From positions 4,814,874 through 4,878,873 of the forward strand of contig OZ026551.1 in NCBI GenBank assembly GCA_964020155.1: 64,000 bases of DNA. Direction: 5' to 3'. The stretch comes from Chondrilla cf. caribensis. Taxonomy: Eukaryota > Porifera > Demospongiae > Chondrillida > Chondrillidae. The position numbers were made by a program, and so were the translations under genes. The notes beneath the pieces are model-generated. The model saw only the letters and a program-made list of their open reading frames with translations. It ran no database searches and was not told where the DNA came from. Positions 1 through 36,285 of this stretch are shown here, piece after piece. The number at the start of each line of letters is the position of its first letter. The first letter of the stretch is position 1.

Positions 1-424
1 GAGACTTAACCAGTAAAATCTACTTCTCTAACTTGGTTGGTAAACATACCTTCAGTGATATTACGTAGCAACAATATACAACCTGACACAGATTTTCGGT
101 ACATATGTATGTATATATATATATATATATATACAATAATCTGCCATGTAAACAGACGTCAATTCACACAGGAGCACAACTGAACCATAACAACACTAGT
201 ATTATGGCTGATCATTATCTAAACAGTACACAAGTTATCAGAAGCTGTTTTCATAACATTTTGCTTAATTGATGTAGAAGTCATTGTAATGTGTAAACAC
301 AAGCACACAACTCAATTATAACCCGGCTTATGTTATTATGGTTAATTTATTTGTAGGTTTTCATAACACGTCTGTAATCATAAAACTACATTGGTGGTTT
401 GGCTACAGATTGTAGTCAACAAGT

Positions 425-13078
<12,654 letters not shown>

Positions 13079-13520
13079 TTGATTCCTGTTGGCTTCAAGA
13101 TTAACTGCCACACACTGACTCAAAGGACACAGATCCAACGTTGTACTGCACCGCCCGATCAATTCCAGAGCCTCTATTACTTGACTCCCGGTGTGATATA
13201 TCTATTCTGTTGCCAAAATATTCCTGCTTTATACGTAATCTCTACAATACAAACCCTCTGGCGTCGAATGGTGGAGAGCTAGGGATATGTGCGTCAAGTA
13301 CCAGTGTTTGTATATCCCATAATAGTACACGTATTATATTAAACGCGTCTTCAAGTAAACGTGTATGTGTGCGTGATGTCATATACTAAAATGCAACCAT
13401 GCGTACAGTCATAAGACCTGAGAACCGCATGAGGTAGCTAGTCTAGCTAGTTATCCCTACCTCTCTTCGCCCTGGGCGCCTCATAATGACGGTCTAGCTG
13501 AACAGACTACCAATGAAGAT
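13079..13520 (-). promoter_or_regulatory. Putative promoter/5' flank of RPTP-A, conserved with S1 and S3
   Basis: The 440 bases upstream of the start codon match 21830-22285 and 52566-53005 over most of their length. Each copy has a GTGATGTCATA box (ATF/CREB-like TGACATCA on the gene strand) about 300 bases upstream of the ATG. Each also has an imperfect foldback built on CTAGCTAG...GGG at its far end. No clear TATA box was assigned. The region lies between the stop of S1 (14493) and the ATG of RPTP-A. Confidence 0.35.
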
Positions 13521-13889
13521 GACATAATAATACAACAATAAAATTTAATGATAAAAAATAGAATAGGAAGTTCCTCAATGTGTACTACGGGTACTGTTAC
13601 AGTAACAGTTATGGTGTTCATGAGTTTACTTAACCTTGGGATAACTTTGGCGAGGGTGCTACTATATATACTAGTTACAGTAACTGTTTCTGTTAAGTAG
13701 GTGCCCGGTGTATGCATTAATATAACACTATTATATTGCTATGATGCAGTTCACCCATGCATTATAACTGGACACTGGACATAATATTATTATCTGTCAA
13801 TACATACATTTCAAAAGTTATGATATGTATAAACTTCTTTGCTCCTGAGTGCTTAATAAATACATAAAGGAAAAAATTGTCACATATAC

Positions 13890-13968
13890 CTGTAAAGTTA
13901 ACAGTCACTTTTCCGTAGTTACAGTCTGCAGATTTGTTTGGAGAGTTACAGTCTAGTGAAACTACCAT
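13890..13968 (-). other. Candidate conserved exon upstream of the RPTP-A signal exon
   Basis: This open frame of 26 codons plus one base starts with ATG and includes DCNSPNKSADCNYG. It ends at GTATAT in phase 1, the phase used by all the FN3 exons. A second copy with the same length and phase lies at 22650-22728 before S1, and a diverged copy lies near 45090-45160. It could be an alternative first exon, an alternative 3' exon of the gene upstream, or a relic. No signal peptide is visible in it. Confidence 0.3.
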
Positions 13969-14410
13969 GTATTATCATCAAAGTCTATATTTTATTGATT
14001 TCATTATTGTTTATGGAAGACAAATGTCAACACATAGCTATACCACCAAATCTGTATTGATTTGCGAGGACAACAAAGCCCGTGCGATTCAAGACAAAAC
14101 ATTACACAAGCTTATCACAAACAATTTATCACCATTTTCATTTCAAGATGTTATCAAGGCCAAACAATAACAGACAACTCACATGTACATGGTAAATCAT
14201 GCAGTATGTTAGTTTGGCCTGCTAGTCAAATCCAATATTACACAAATGCATACAACTATGCCAGCCTAATAGCTCACAAGGGTGTGACGTATAGTGTCAC
14301 TAGACCATGCCTCCTGTCTCCAGCTGTGGGTACTTGTTGCGACAGTCGTAGCAAGCCGGGATATGCAGGAGGTAAGAGTCCTCACACATTACATGTAACA
14401 CACAAACTCA

Positions 14411-14411
<1 letters not shown>

Positions 14412-14486
<75 letters not shown>
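14412..14486. repeat. (CA)n microsatellite 3' of S1
   Basis: It begins just after the S1 stop codon and so probably lies in the 3' untranslated region. A similar tract (45899-45980) follows the S3 stop. Confidence 0.95.
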
Positions 14487-14490
<4 letters not shown>

Positions 14491-14492
14491 AT

Positions 14493-14580
14493 TCAATTAA
14501 TTTTCACTCCTTCATATGCTGGGCTTGTTGTCATAGTTACATCAGGACCCTCATCTACTGCCTCATATATGGCTTCCACT
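14493..14580 (-). CDS. Tail exon of S1 with two Yxx[V] motifs
   Basis: The acceptor ACAG precedes VEAIYEAVDEGPDV; the exon closes with SPAYEGVKIN and TGA. The two YxxV sites resemble SH2-docking or loose ITAM-like sites, but the spacing (13 residues) is wider than a classical ITAM and the -2 residues do not fit an ITIM. Related tail exons lie at 23173-23270, 40206-40299 and 45991-46084. Compared with those, this copy lacks two residues (CP). Confidence 0.8.
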
Positions 14581-17500
14581 CTGTGAACATACAATAACAA
14601 TGTTGTGTGTATTCACACATCCCACAGTTGTAGGGATTGCATGTGAGAATGCCATACAACACTACATAGTTCTATTCACATGAAACAAGGTGTATTGTAT
14701 TTGTACTGATTGGATGGCACCCCTTTGAAACACACTGCATGTACTTACTTGCTCGGTGGTTGCTTTGTAGTGGGTTGTTTTGGATGTTGTCTCAGTTTAC
14801 ACACTCCACATACTATTCCCACCACAAGCAGCACAGTCACTGCACCAACTGCTATCCCACCAAAGAACCCACCCACACCAGCAGCTGAATTATCATCCTG
14901 AGACTGACACACGGAACGTTTTGTTAATACTGTGAGGACAAAAATTAATATTAAACATGACATAAAATTTCTATTGTAATATGTCCTCTACAACAGCAGA
15001 AATTGGTATACACAAATTTGCTAATATAATTTGTGTTTGCAATGACACACTACAGGTCAGTCAGGAAGCTTTATAAATCTGTTATTATAATCAATCTGTC
15101 TACCATGTTTTGCGGAATAGTGTATTATAATGTGAAGCGCCTAATATTATACATGACTTGTAATGGCAAAAATACTCTGACAAATCATACAATATGTACA
15201 ATCAGGATGCCTATCATTGTATTTACATCTCTTTGTACATTAAAACCTTTCTGTTTTCAGTGATTAGTGATTACTAAGTGATTAAAACTGGATAATTGGC
15301 CATTTCATAACGTCTCATTGTATTCAACTTTGAGAGTAGAAAAGTCAAGTTTAGTGGAGAGAAACCAATAATGAGAATCCAGCAATACTTCAAATAGTCC
15401 AAAAATATTCAAAAATCTTATGTGTACCTGATAAGTAACTAAGTATATCCCCACCAGTGACAGGACTGGTGGAACTTACAACACTGTGCATCAGGCAGAA
15501 AATTGGTAAAATATCTCTAATTATAGAACATACTTACCATATTCTGTGTCGCCCTTATTCTTCCCATTCCCAGTTGAAACTTGAACTGTGAAGATGTACA
15601 CATACTGAGGGTCCAATCCTATAATGGCTACACTTGAAGAAGTAGTGTTGACCCTTCCGGAAGTGCTACTGTCATCTGACGTGTATGTGATGAGGTAAAG
15701 GGGGAAACCCCTAGCTTCAACGTAGGAGAGTGGTGTCCAGGCGACAAGCACAGAACTGGTAGTTGTCCACTCAACAGTGACACTATCAACAGCTTTGGTT
15801 GGAACTGATGTGGTGGTGAATAAATCAGATTGTTAAGTACAATGAAGGATAGTTACACGTACAGATTGATCAAGCAGTAAATTCACCTCCTTCACTGGAA
15901 AACACAACAATGGATGTAGCTCCTCCAAACCCCTGACTTGTAACAGCTCTAACACCTACTCTATATGGAGTCTGACCAGCTGTGAGAATAGCAGAGACAC
16001 TTCACCAGTTGTGTTAGACTGTTTTCAATTTACACTTATATGGACTCACTCAGATTAGTCAACACTACTGGTGGGTTGGAAACTGTGAGCTTCATGTCTG
16101 TACCATCAAGTATACCATAGGTCACCTCATAGCTCTCAATATCTCCATTAGTAACAGCAGGTGCTACCCAGGTGATCCTGACACTTCCTTCAGATTGTGG
16201 GATAACCTCAAAAATCAAATTTCTTACTTGTCCAGGAACTGAAAAAATGGACAATGTCATATTCATTTCAATTAGTTACTACGTCATTATAACTGAGATT
16301 CTGTTATTGTGATTCACAAATCTCCTACAATACAATGTATGCTAACTACTCACCATCATCCAATGTACTGATGCTCACTTCTCCAGTAAAAGGTCCCGTC
16401 CCATTCACAGTAGAGGCAGCCACCCTCACTGTGTACTCACTACCTGCACTCAGCCCTGTGATGTTGTAGTAGAGGTTCTCTGGAGTGCTGAAGGTGGGGG
16501 TCTGTACAACAGCAATGATCCTGTTAGCTCTTGATGACAGGTCAATGATGTAGTTGATGATAATCCCATTCCTACCACCAGCTGAAGGGATCTTCCATAT
16601 TATCTCAATCCAAGATGTCCCTTTTGCACTACTGGTTATCCTTTGTGGCTGTCCTGATGGAGCTGTGATATGTACAAAAGTATTTTGAAAATGCAAATTT
16701 TCATTTTTCATTTTGAAGAACATAACTCACTGTCACTGTATGTCCTAACTGTACCAGTCACAGGTACACTGGATCCTCTTCTATTCTGAGCCTTCACTGA
16801 TATGGTGTACTCTTTGTATGGCTGAAGTTCAGTTAGTGTCAAACTGGTCTCTGCAGTAGAGACTGCTCCAGGTTGTCCATGAGACACAGCATACATGAGT
16901 GGTGTCTTCCTGTGGTTCACAGGAGGTGTCCAACTACATAAGACAGATGGTGAGGACAACGGAGATAGGATCAAGTCTGTGGGACCTACATGGAAGGGCA
17001 AGGTGCATGAATTAATATCAAATAATGCATTAAGTTAGTTATGCAAATCACCATCTGTTTACAAGGATCTGATATTTTGCAAAACCAAGGTGTCATGGTG
17101 GTGCTATTGTACTTCCATACAAACATAAACAAACCTGTACCCATGTACAGATAGATATTCGCATGTTTGTTGGGAAAATCCATTTGGATTGAAAATACAG
17201 TCTGGTGAAAAATTCTACTTTTCACCAGACTGCATTTCTCAACACTTCCAAATCCAAACAAATTCTCCCCACAGCAGTTGGAAACATCGCAGTCCAAAAT
17301 CCCAACTAGATTTACACATCCATACCTTCTGGTAAAGTGTACACGTCAACATCAGAGCTGTTGGTTGACCCGTAGTCATTACTGGCTTGCACCCTCATTG
17401 TGTATCCAGTGTTGGACTGGAGACCAGTAATGACCACATTGTTAGCAGAGCTGAATGTGGTTGGGTGTTTGGTGAACTGCTGTCTATCTTCTTTGTAGAA

Positions 17501-20500
17501 CACCACATACTGACTACCAACTGAGGGAGATATCCTCAAGGTAACAGATGAAGTGGACAATCGTTGACCAGTAAGCTGTGTCACTGTGAAACCAGGTGGT
17601 CCTTTGGAGGAGATACAAAGCATGAAATAAAGTGTGTCAAGAATTAGACATGGACATCATAACATTGATTCTCTACTTATTACTATATTGTTCAAATTTG
17701 ATGGTTAAATGGTTTTTAATTGCCTAAGAATGACATTCCATTAAAATAGATGGAGTTTTCATTGCAATTATGGTAGTTTCACATGTTGACACTGTCCTCA
17801 TATTCCCGTCAATTACATCCTATTTTACTTTTTCGTGGAATGGGGGGAAGATTAGTTATATATTCAGTTAGTGACACCGTAGGATTAACATTTGTATTAG
17901 GCAGGTCCATGCACTTTTTTGAGGTGTAACTATGAATAATGTTAACGACCACTGATGTTATATGATTCCTATTTGCACCAGCACAATCCTCTACACTAAG
18001 AAAGAATGGTCAAATGATGATTTAAAACAGCACCTGATTTTATACCAAATCTGCACTGGATGTTTTACTGAGATATATGGATACAACATTGCTATGAAAG
18101 TTCTGTCAAAATTGTAATGCTGTGAATGCGGGAAAATGTTACAGATATTGAATATAACGGAACAGTGTAAAACAATTAAAAATTACTCTTAAGGAGTGAT
18201 TGCAATGATTAATATGAGCAATAGGAGATTATGAAATAATCATGCACTCACTTCCTCCTGTTGTACCAACATCAGATTCTTCAGGTCCATACACTCCCAA
18301 GGACACAGCTCTGACATACACTGTATACCTAGTGTTAGCCCTCAGACCACTCACATTGTACTCTGTAGCTGTCACTGGTCTGGATATGGTGACATGAGGA
18401 GGAACCACTCTCAGTCTGTATGTTAAACCACCTACAGCCTTGTCCACAGGAGGACTCCATCTGATACGCAATGCTTGTACACCATTCACTACTATTGGGG
18501 TAGCTGAGAGGGATCGTACTGGACCAGGATCTTAGTGAAAGGAAATGGAAAGGCTATTAGATAAAACAACTTTTCATTTATTGAAAGTGGAAGGTATTCA
18601 CTGAAAATCTGCTATCATCAAACTAATCAAATCCTACAGTGACTCACTTCCTACTGTGATAGTAGAAATAGACACTTCGGGTCCATAAACTCTAACAGAC
18701 ACAGCTCTGACATACACTGTATACCTAGTGTTAGCCCTCAGACCTATCACATTGTACTCTGTAGCTGTCACTGGTCTTGATATGGTGACATGAGGAGGAA
18801 CCACTCTCAGTCTGTATGTTAAACCACCTCCAGCCTTGTCCACAGGAGGACTCCATCTGATACGTAATGTTCGTACACCATTCACTACTATTGGGGTAGC
18901 TGAGAGAGATCGTACTGGACCAGGACCTTGTCAAAGGAAATGAGAAAGCTTTTAGATAAAAACAATTAACTTTTTTTATTTTAACATTTATTGATAGTGT
19001 AATATTCAATGTACATCTGGTATCGTCTGACAAATCAAATCCTACAGTGACTCACTTCCTAGTGTGGTATTCACAGCAAATACTTCAGGTCCATATGGTC
19101 CCGATGACCTAGCACTGACATACACTGTATACCTAGTATTAGCCCTCAGACCTCTTACAAGGTACACTGTAGCTCCTGTTGGTCTTGATATGGTGACATT
19201 AGGAGGAACCACTCTCAGTCTGTATGTTAAACCGCCTCCAGCCTTGTCCACAGGAGGACTCCATCTGACATGTAATGATGGTGAACCATCTACTGCTACA
19301 GGGGTAGCTGAGAGGGATCGTACTGGACCAGGAACTTATGAAGAGAAAGAAAGGTTCCAATCAAAATTTGCAATATAGTTTTAAATTTACTGTATATGCA
19401 GAAATTTTGAAGAATATTTGGCGATTTCGGGCTAACTTAAACTTTAGCAATTGTCTTCAGGCAGGTTATAATTATATTAAATAGCCGATGAATATAATAT
19501 GTCCAAATAAAGAAACAGTTGTGCCATAAGGCGAAGGAATGGTTTGGCAATTGGGGGGGGGGGCTAAAGGCCATGATGCTGAATTCATGATTAATATTGC
19601 AATTGTGTAGAGAAGAAGTATCTCAAAAGATTGAGAGAAGCTCTCGATAGAATTGAACAATAGCCAAGCTATGTATTCGATAGATATGTTGTTTTTGCTT
19701 GACAATGCATTCTTGTCAGTTTTAAGAATTATAATTATTATGTAGCACTGTCCGGAATATGCAGATAATTTTACAAACTAATGATGTAACGGGACTGTAA
19801 ATGGCTGTCCTGATTACGGAATACAGAGGTTTCCAGATTATTCAGGTGCCTAAATATCAGTTTTAAATGGAGATAGATTTGGGACAATAGTTTAATGTCC
19901 GTTACATGCAGGTGTCCACTTTTTCCAGAGTCTGGATTAACAGGTTCCACTGTAATAATATAATAGTGTTCCGTATAATATAATATTTGACAATTTGGGG
20001 CTAATTTAAACTTTGGCGATTGTTTTCAGGTGGGTTATAATTATATTCATAGCCTATAAATATAATACGATTGAATATAGAAACAATTGCATCATGAGGC
20101 TATGTGTTTCTGTGCCATTAATTGGTGGAATTAATTAGACTATTGTTAGTTTCGAAAATTGCAAAATCACCAATATAAATTCCTCACTAATACTTCTGGC
20201 TATACGGGAGTATAATTATAATAATTATTCACACAATCTAATCCCGTTTTTTTAATAATGTAAAACTTGTTTGAACATGTGAATGGTCTGTTGGTTACCA
20301 TTATTAGTGGAGCAGAATGCAATGAGTGCAAATTTACAAATTAATGTAATATTGTGGCACAAAAGTGGAGGTAAACCATGCAGTGTTTTCATAGTTTAAG
20401 AAATACATATTGTGTTTGTTGAATACCTCCAGGTGTTGTTACTTGTCCTACATCACTCCATGCTCCTTTACCAGCTGCTGAAACAGCTCTCACTCGAACA

Positions 20501-21829
20501 TCATAACTAGTGTTAGGAGATAGCCCTCTCCAGTTATGTTTCCTTGATAGTGATGATGTTGACACTGGTGGTGTACTCCAACTAGTGTCACTGCTGATCT
20601 TGTACTGAACCTCATAAGAAGTGATGGGACAGTCACTTTGAGGAGCTCCCCAGGATACAGATATTCCAACCCCAGAAGGGAGGTATAGTCTATAGTGAAC
20701 TCCAAGCAATGTTGGTCTGGAAGGAACTGAATGGAAATAACCTCACATTAAGTTACACATCAACTAATTATAATCCCACATACATGCATTGGTTACAAGC
20801 ATCATGATGGAAGTTGAACTCGCACTTTTAAGGATTACTACAATAATATGCAATTGAGCATATTGATACATTTACCAATTCAACATGCATACGAGCACTC
20901 TTTAGGCAGACATCTTTTGATCTGCTTTTAACTATTCGTGCTTTAAATGTACTATAATATGATAATCATAACTTCGTGCCATAATGATTATAAAAATAGT
21001 AAATACAATACATGTTAGAAGAAATCTTACGTTACACATAGGGTTAGGGTAACATACCATACAAACCACTTACCTTTACAAGCATTTCTCTGCACTCGGT
21101 CACTGTATGATCCTTGTCTACTTGATGACACAGCAGAAGCTGCACTCCATGACACTCTCAAAGCTGGAGATGAACCTTCTTCACTTCTAGTGATAGTGAC
21201 ATCTTGGACCGCGGAGAGTGATTCTTCTGCATGATTGAATCGAATATTAATACGAAACACAAAGATTATACAAACATGTACATGCATACACTATGCATGC
21301 TCTGTTACAGTTTAACATCCTTCGGATCTGAATCCTTATTCAGAGCACTTTCATAAGCGCTCACAACTCATAGAAGGAGCTTTCAATAAGCCGTATTATA
21401 AGGGCATACCGGTTCTAAACGAGAACTACCGAACGGATCGTTTCCTTTCGGGTTATTTCGGCTACTGTCAAGTACATATCAAACTGTTCGTATGATGGGG
21501 AAGTTTCGAGAAGAGTCTCTTTCGAGGTCGATCCGGCTGTGCGTAACAATTATCGCAAATAAACGGTCAGAAAGGCAAGGCGCAAGAATAATGGACTTGA
21601 AAACAAAATGTACCTTTAGGTAAAGCTAGCAAATTTACATGTACATCTTCGCTCCAGGTTTCAAAGAAATTGACAACCTTCAATTTTCATTTCATTGTTA
21701 CCTATCAATTTTGTTGAATCAGATATTTGTAATTGGACATTATAATGCAGACAAATCTCTATAAGTTAACTTACGGCTCAAGACGGGGACGAAAAGTACA
21801 CTCAGTAAGAGGAAACTCTCCCTCTTCAT
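14493..21829 (-). CDS. S1: FN3 receptor with short tyrosine-motif tail
   Basis: Exons: 21775-21829 (signal peptide), 21074-21226, 20427-20726, 19056-19334, 18648-18926, 18252-18530, 17326-17601, 16731-16985, 16354-16662, 16050-16238 plus 15887-15979 (one FN3 in two exons), 15538-15804, TM 14749-14929, tail 14493-14580. They total 3003 bases, all in frame, giving about 1000 residues. The protein has ten FN3 units, a Gly-rich TM segment (GGFFGGIAVGAVTVLLVVG), juxtamembrane Cys (CGVCKL) and a tail with YEAV and YEGV 13 residues apart. It has no enzyme domain. The first FN3 unit is cut to about 51 residues by an in-frame deletion. Exons 19056, 18648 and 18252 are recent tandem copies. The ectodomain order matches RPTP-A in its outer part. 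Likely role: cell-surface adhesion or recognition receptor signalling through SH2 proteins or serving as a phosphatase substrate. Confidence 0.88.
19335..20426. repeat. Long S1 intron with diverged repeated segments
   Basis: This 1.1-kb intron separates two FN3 exons. Segments near 19390-19530 and 19980-20110 resemble each other (GGGCTAAyTTAAACTTTrGC; TTATAATTATATT). The stretch between them (about 19745-19955) has transposon-like ends. A G run lies at 19554-19562. No coding exon was found. Confidence 0.4.
21395..21650. promoter_or_regulatory. Conserved intron-1 block of S1
   Basis: This is the counterpart of 12720-12960, sharing AACGGATCsTTTCCTTTCGGGTTATTT-type sequence (paraphrased consensus) and several CpGs. 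It lies 120-380 bases downstream of the signal-peptide exon. No open frame is shared. Confidence 0.35.
21775..21829 (-). CDS. Signal-peptide exon of S1
   Basis: The exon reads MKRESFLLLSVLFVPVLS, is followed by donor GTAAGT, and ends in phase 1. It is the close counterpart of 13024-13078 and 52511-52565. Confidence 0.85.
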
Positions 21830-22290
21830 TTGATCTCTGTTGGCTTCAAGATTAACTGTCACACACTTACTCAAAGGAAACACATCCAACGTTGTACTGC
21901 ACAGCCCGATATGATGTCCCGATTAATTCCAGAGACTCTATTACTTGACTCCCGGTGTGATATGTCTATTCTGTTACCAAAATATTCCTGCTTTATCCGT
22001 AATCTCTACAATACAAACCCTCTGGCGTCGAATGGTAGAGAGCTAGGGATATGTGCGTCAAGTACCAGTGTTTGTATATCCCATAATAGTACACGTGTGA
22101 TTATATAAACGCGTCTTCATAATAAGTAAACGGGCATGTGTGCGTGATGTCATATACTCGAATGCAACCGTGCGTATAGTCATAAGACATGAGAACGGCA
22201 TGAAGTAGTCTAGCTAGTTATCCCTACCTCTCTTCGCCCTGGGCGCCTCATAGTGACGGTCTAGCTGACCAGACTACCAATGAAGATGAC
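21830..22290 (-). promoter_or_regulatory. Putative promoter/5' flank of S1
   Basis: The region is homologous to the flanks of RPTP-A and S3 and includes the GTGATGTCATA box near 22146. It ends in the CTAGCTAG foldback near 22205-22285. Confidence 0.35.
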
Positions 22291-22649
22291 ATAATAACAC
22301 TAATTAGAAAAAGAATAAGAAGTTCCTCAACGTGTACTACGGGTACTGGAACATTTATGGTGTTCATGAGTTTACCTAACCTTGGGATAACTTCTGTGAG
22401 GGTGCTACTATATATTATACTAAGCACAGTAACTGTTTCTGTAAAGGAGGTGCCAGGCATATGCATTAATATAACAATATTATATTGCTGTTATGCAGTT
22501 CAACCATGCATTATAACTGAACAATGTACATATTTTATTAAATTAAATATTATTATCCGTTAATATAAATTTCTAAAGTTACTGTATGCATAAATTTCCT
22601 TCTTTGCTCATGAGTGCTTAAAATTACATAAAGGAAAAAATATTGTCAC

Positions 22650-22728
22650 CTGTAAAGTTAACAGTCACTTTTCCATAGTTACAGTCTGCAGATTTGTTTG
22701 AAGAGTTACAGTCAAGTAAAGCTACCAT
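22650..22728 (-). other. Candidate conserved exon upstream of S1
   Basis: This is a 79-base open frame including DCNSSNKSADCNYGKVTVNF, followed by GTGACA. It has the same length and end phase as 13890-13968. The donor is weaker than in that copy. The function is unknown. Confidence 0.3.
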
Positions 22729-23172
22729 GTATTATCATCAAACACTTGGTCTATATTGATTTCACTATTGTTTATGGAAGACACAAAGTCTAGAGCTCAA
22801 CGTATAATACTATCACCAAACCTGGTATTGATATGTGAGGACAACAAAGCTCTTGTGTACTTCAAGACAAAACATTACACAAGTTTATCGCAAACAATTA
22901 ATCACCATTTTCGTGTTAAGAAGTCATCAAGACTAAACAATAGCAGACAGCATTACATGTCCTGACTAATCTGAAGGATCATGCAGTATGTAGGTCTGGC
23001 CTGCTAGTCCAATCCAATATTACACAAATGTATACAACTATACCAGCCTATAGCTCACAAGGGTGTGACGTATAGTGTCACTAGACAATGCCTACTATCT
23101 CTGCCTGTGGGCATATACTTGTTGCAACAGTCGTAGCAAGCCAGGATAGCAGGAGGTAAGAGTACAGTCTAT

Positions 23173-23450
23173 TCAATCATTTTTCACTCCTTCATATGCT
23201 GGGCTTGTTGTCATAGTTACATCAGGACAAGGGCCCTCATCCACCGCCTCATAAATGGCTTCCACTCTGCAAACAGACAATACAATGTTGTGTGTATTCA
23301 CACATCCCACAGTTGTAGGGATTGGAAGTATCCTATACAAATATACTCTGTTATTCATGTGCTTTCTCGGTGTTTCTGTTGAAGTGGGTTGTTTTGTTTG
23401 TCGTCTCAGTTTACAGACTCCACACACTATGCACCACTAGCAGCAGTCAC
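23173..23450 (-). pseudogene. 3' relic of a short-tail FN3 receptor
   Basis: A tail exon like that of S1 (IYEAV ... AYEGV, here ending KND) is preceded by the cytoplasmic end of a TM exon (CGVCKLRRQTKQPTSTETP). The membrane segment itself is broken by deletions and a stop, and no FN3 exons lie upstream before the end of RPTP-B at 24017. It is best read as the truncated 3' end left by tandem duplication; the same arrangement of tail followed by candidate exon and promoter is seen at 13.0-14.6 kb. Confidence 0.75.
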
Positions 23451-24016
23451 TGCACCAACTGCTCATGAACATGTTATTTATGCTAGAATGATCATGAAGC
23501 TTTTTTTCTTCAATTTTCCAGGAGAGGCTTATATTGGTAAGGCTATATACCTAATTGTAATTCTATAAGTTACATTTCATTTTAATAATAATATTTTATA
23601 TGAATATATTACACGTTTGTGTGTGTATGCAGGCCTATAATTATAATACATGACATTGTGAGTATAATATTATATGTCCGATATGTGTAATTATGTGCAT
23701 GTACATGTGTGCATTTGTAAAACTGTTCAATGGTCAATCCCCTTTATTTGATCTGCTAGAATTGTTTCCAAAGATTGTATTATTTTTAGAATATCATTAG
23801 TCTAAGAGTAATGCACACACACATAATACACATACACACACGTATACGTATGTATATATAATAGTCCTGGATGATTATAACACATGATTAATATCATAAA
23901 TGAGGTTTTAGCTTCAAATGAGCTTAAATGTCACACATACACACACAGCACATTTTGATATAGCGAATTTTCAAAATTTTCAGCGGAAAGAAAAACTAGT
24001 TAATTGCATCTATACT

Positions 24017-36285
<12,269 letters not shown>

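Noticed and set aside
19745..19955. Possible TIR element inside the long S1 intron
   Set aside because: The ends do not match well enough to define borders; noted only as repeat-like sequence.
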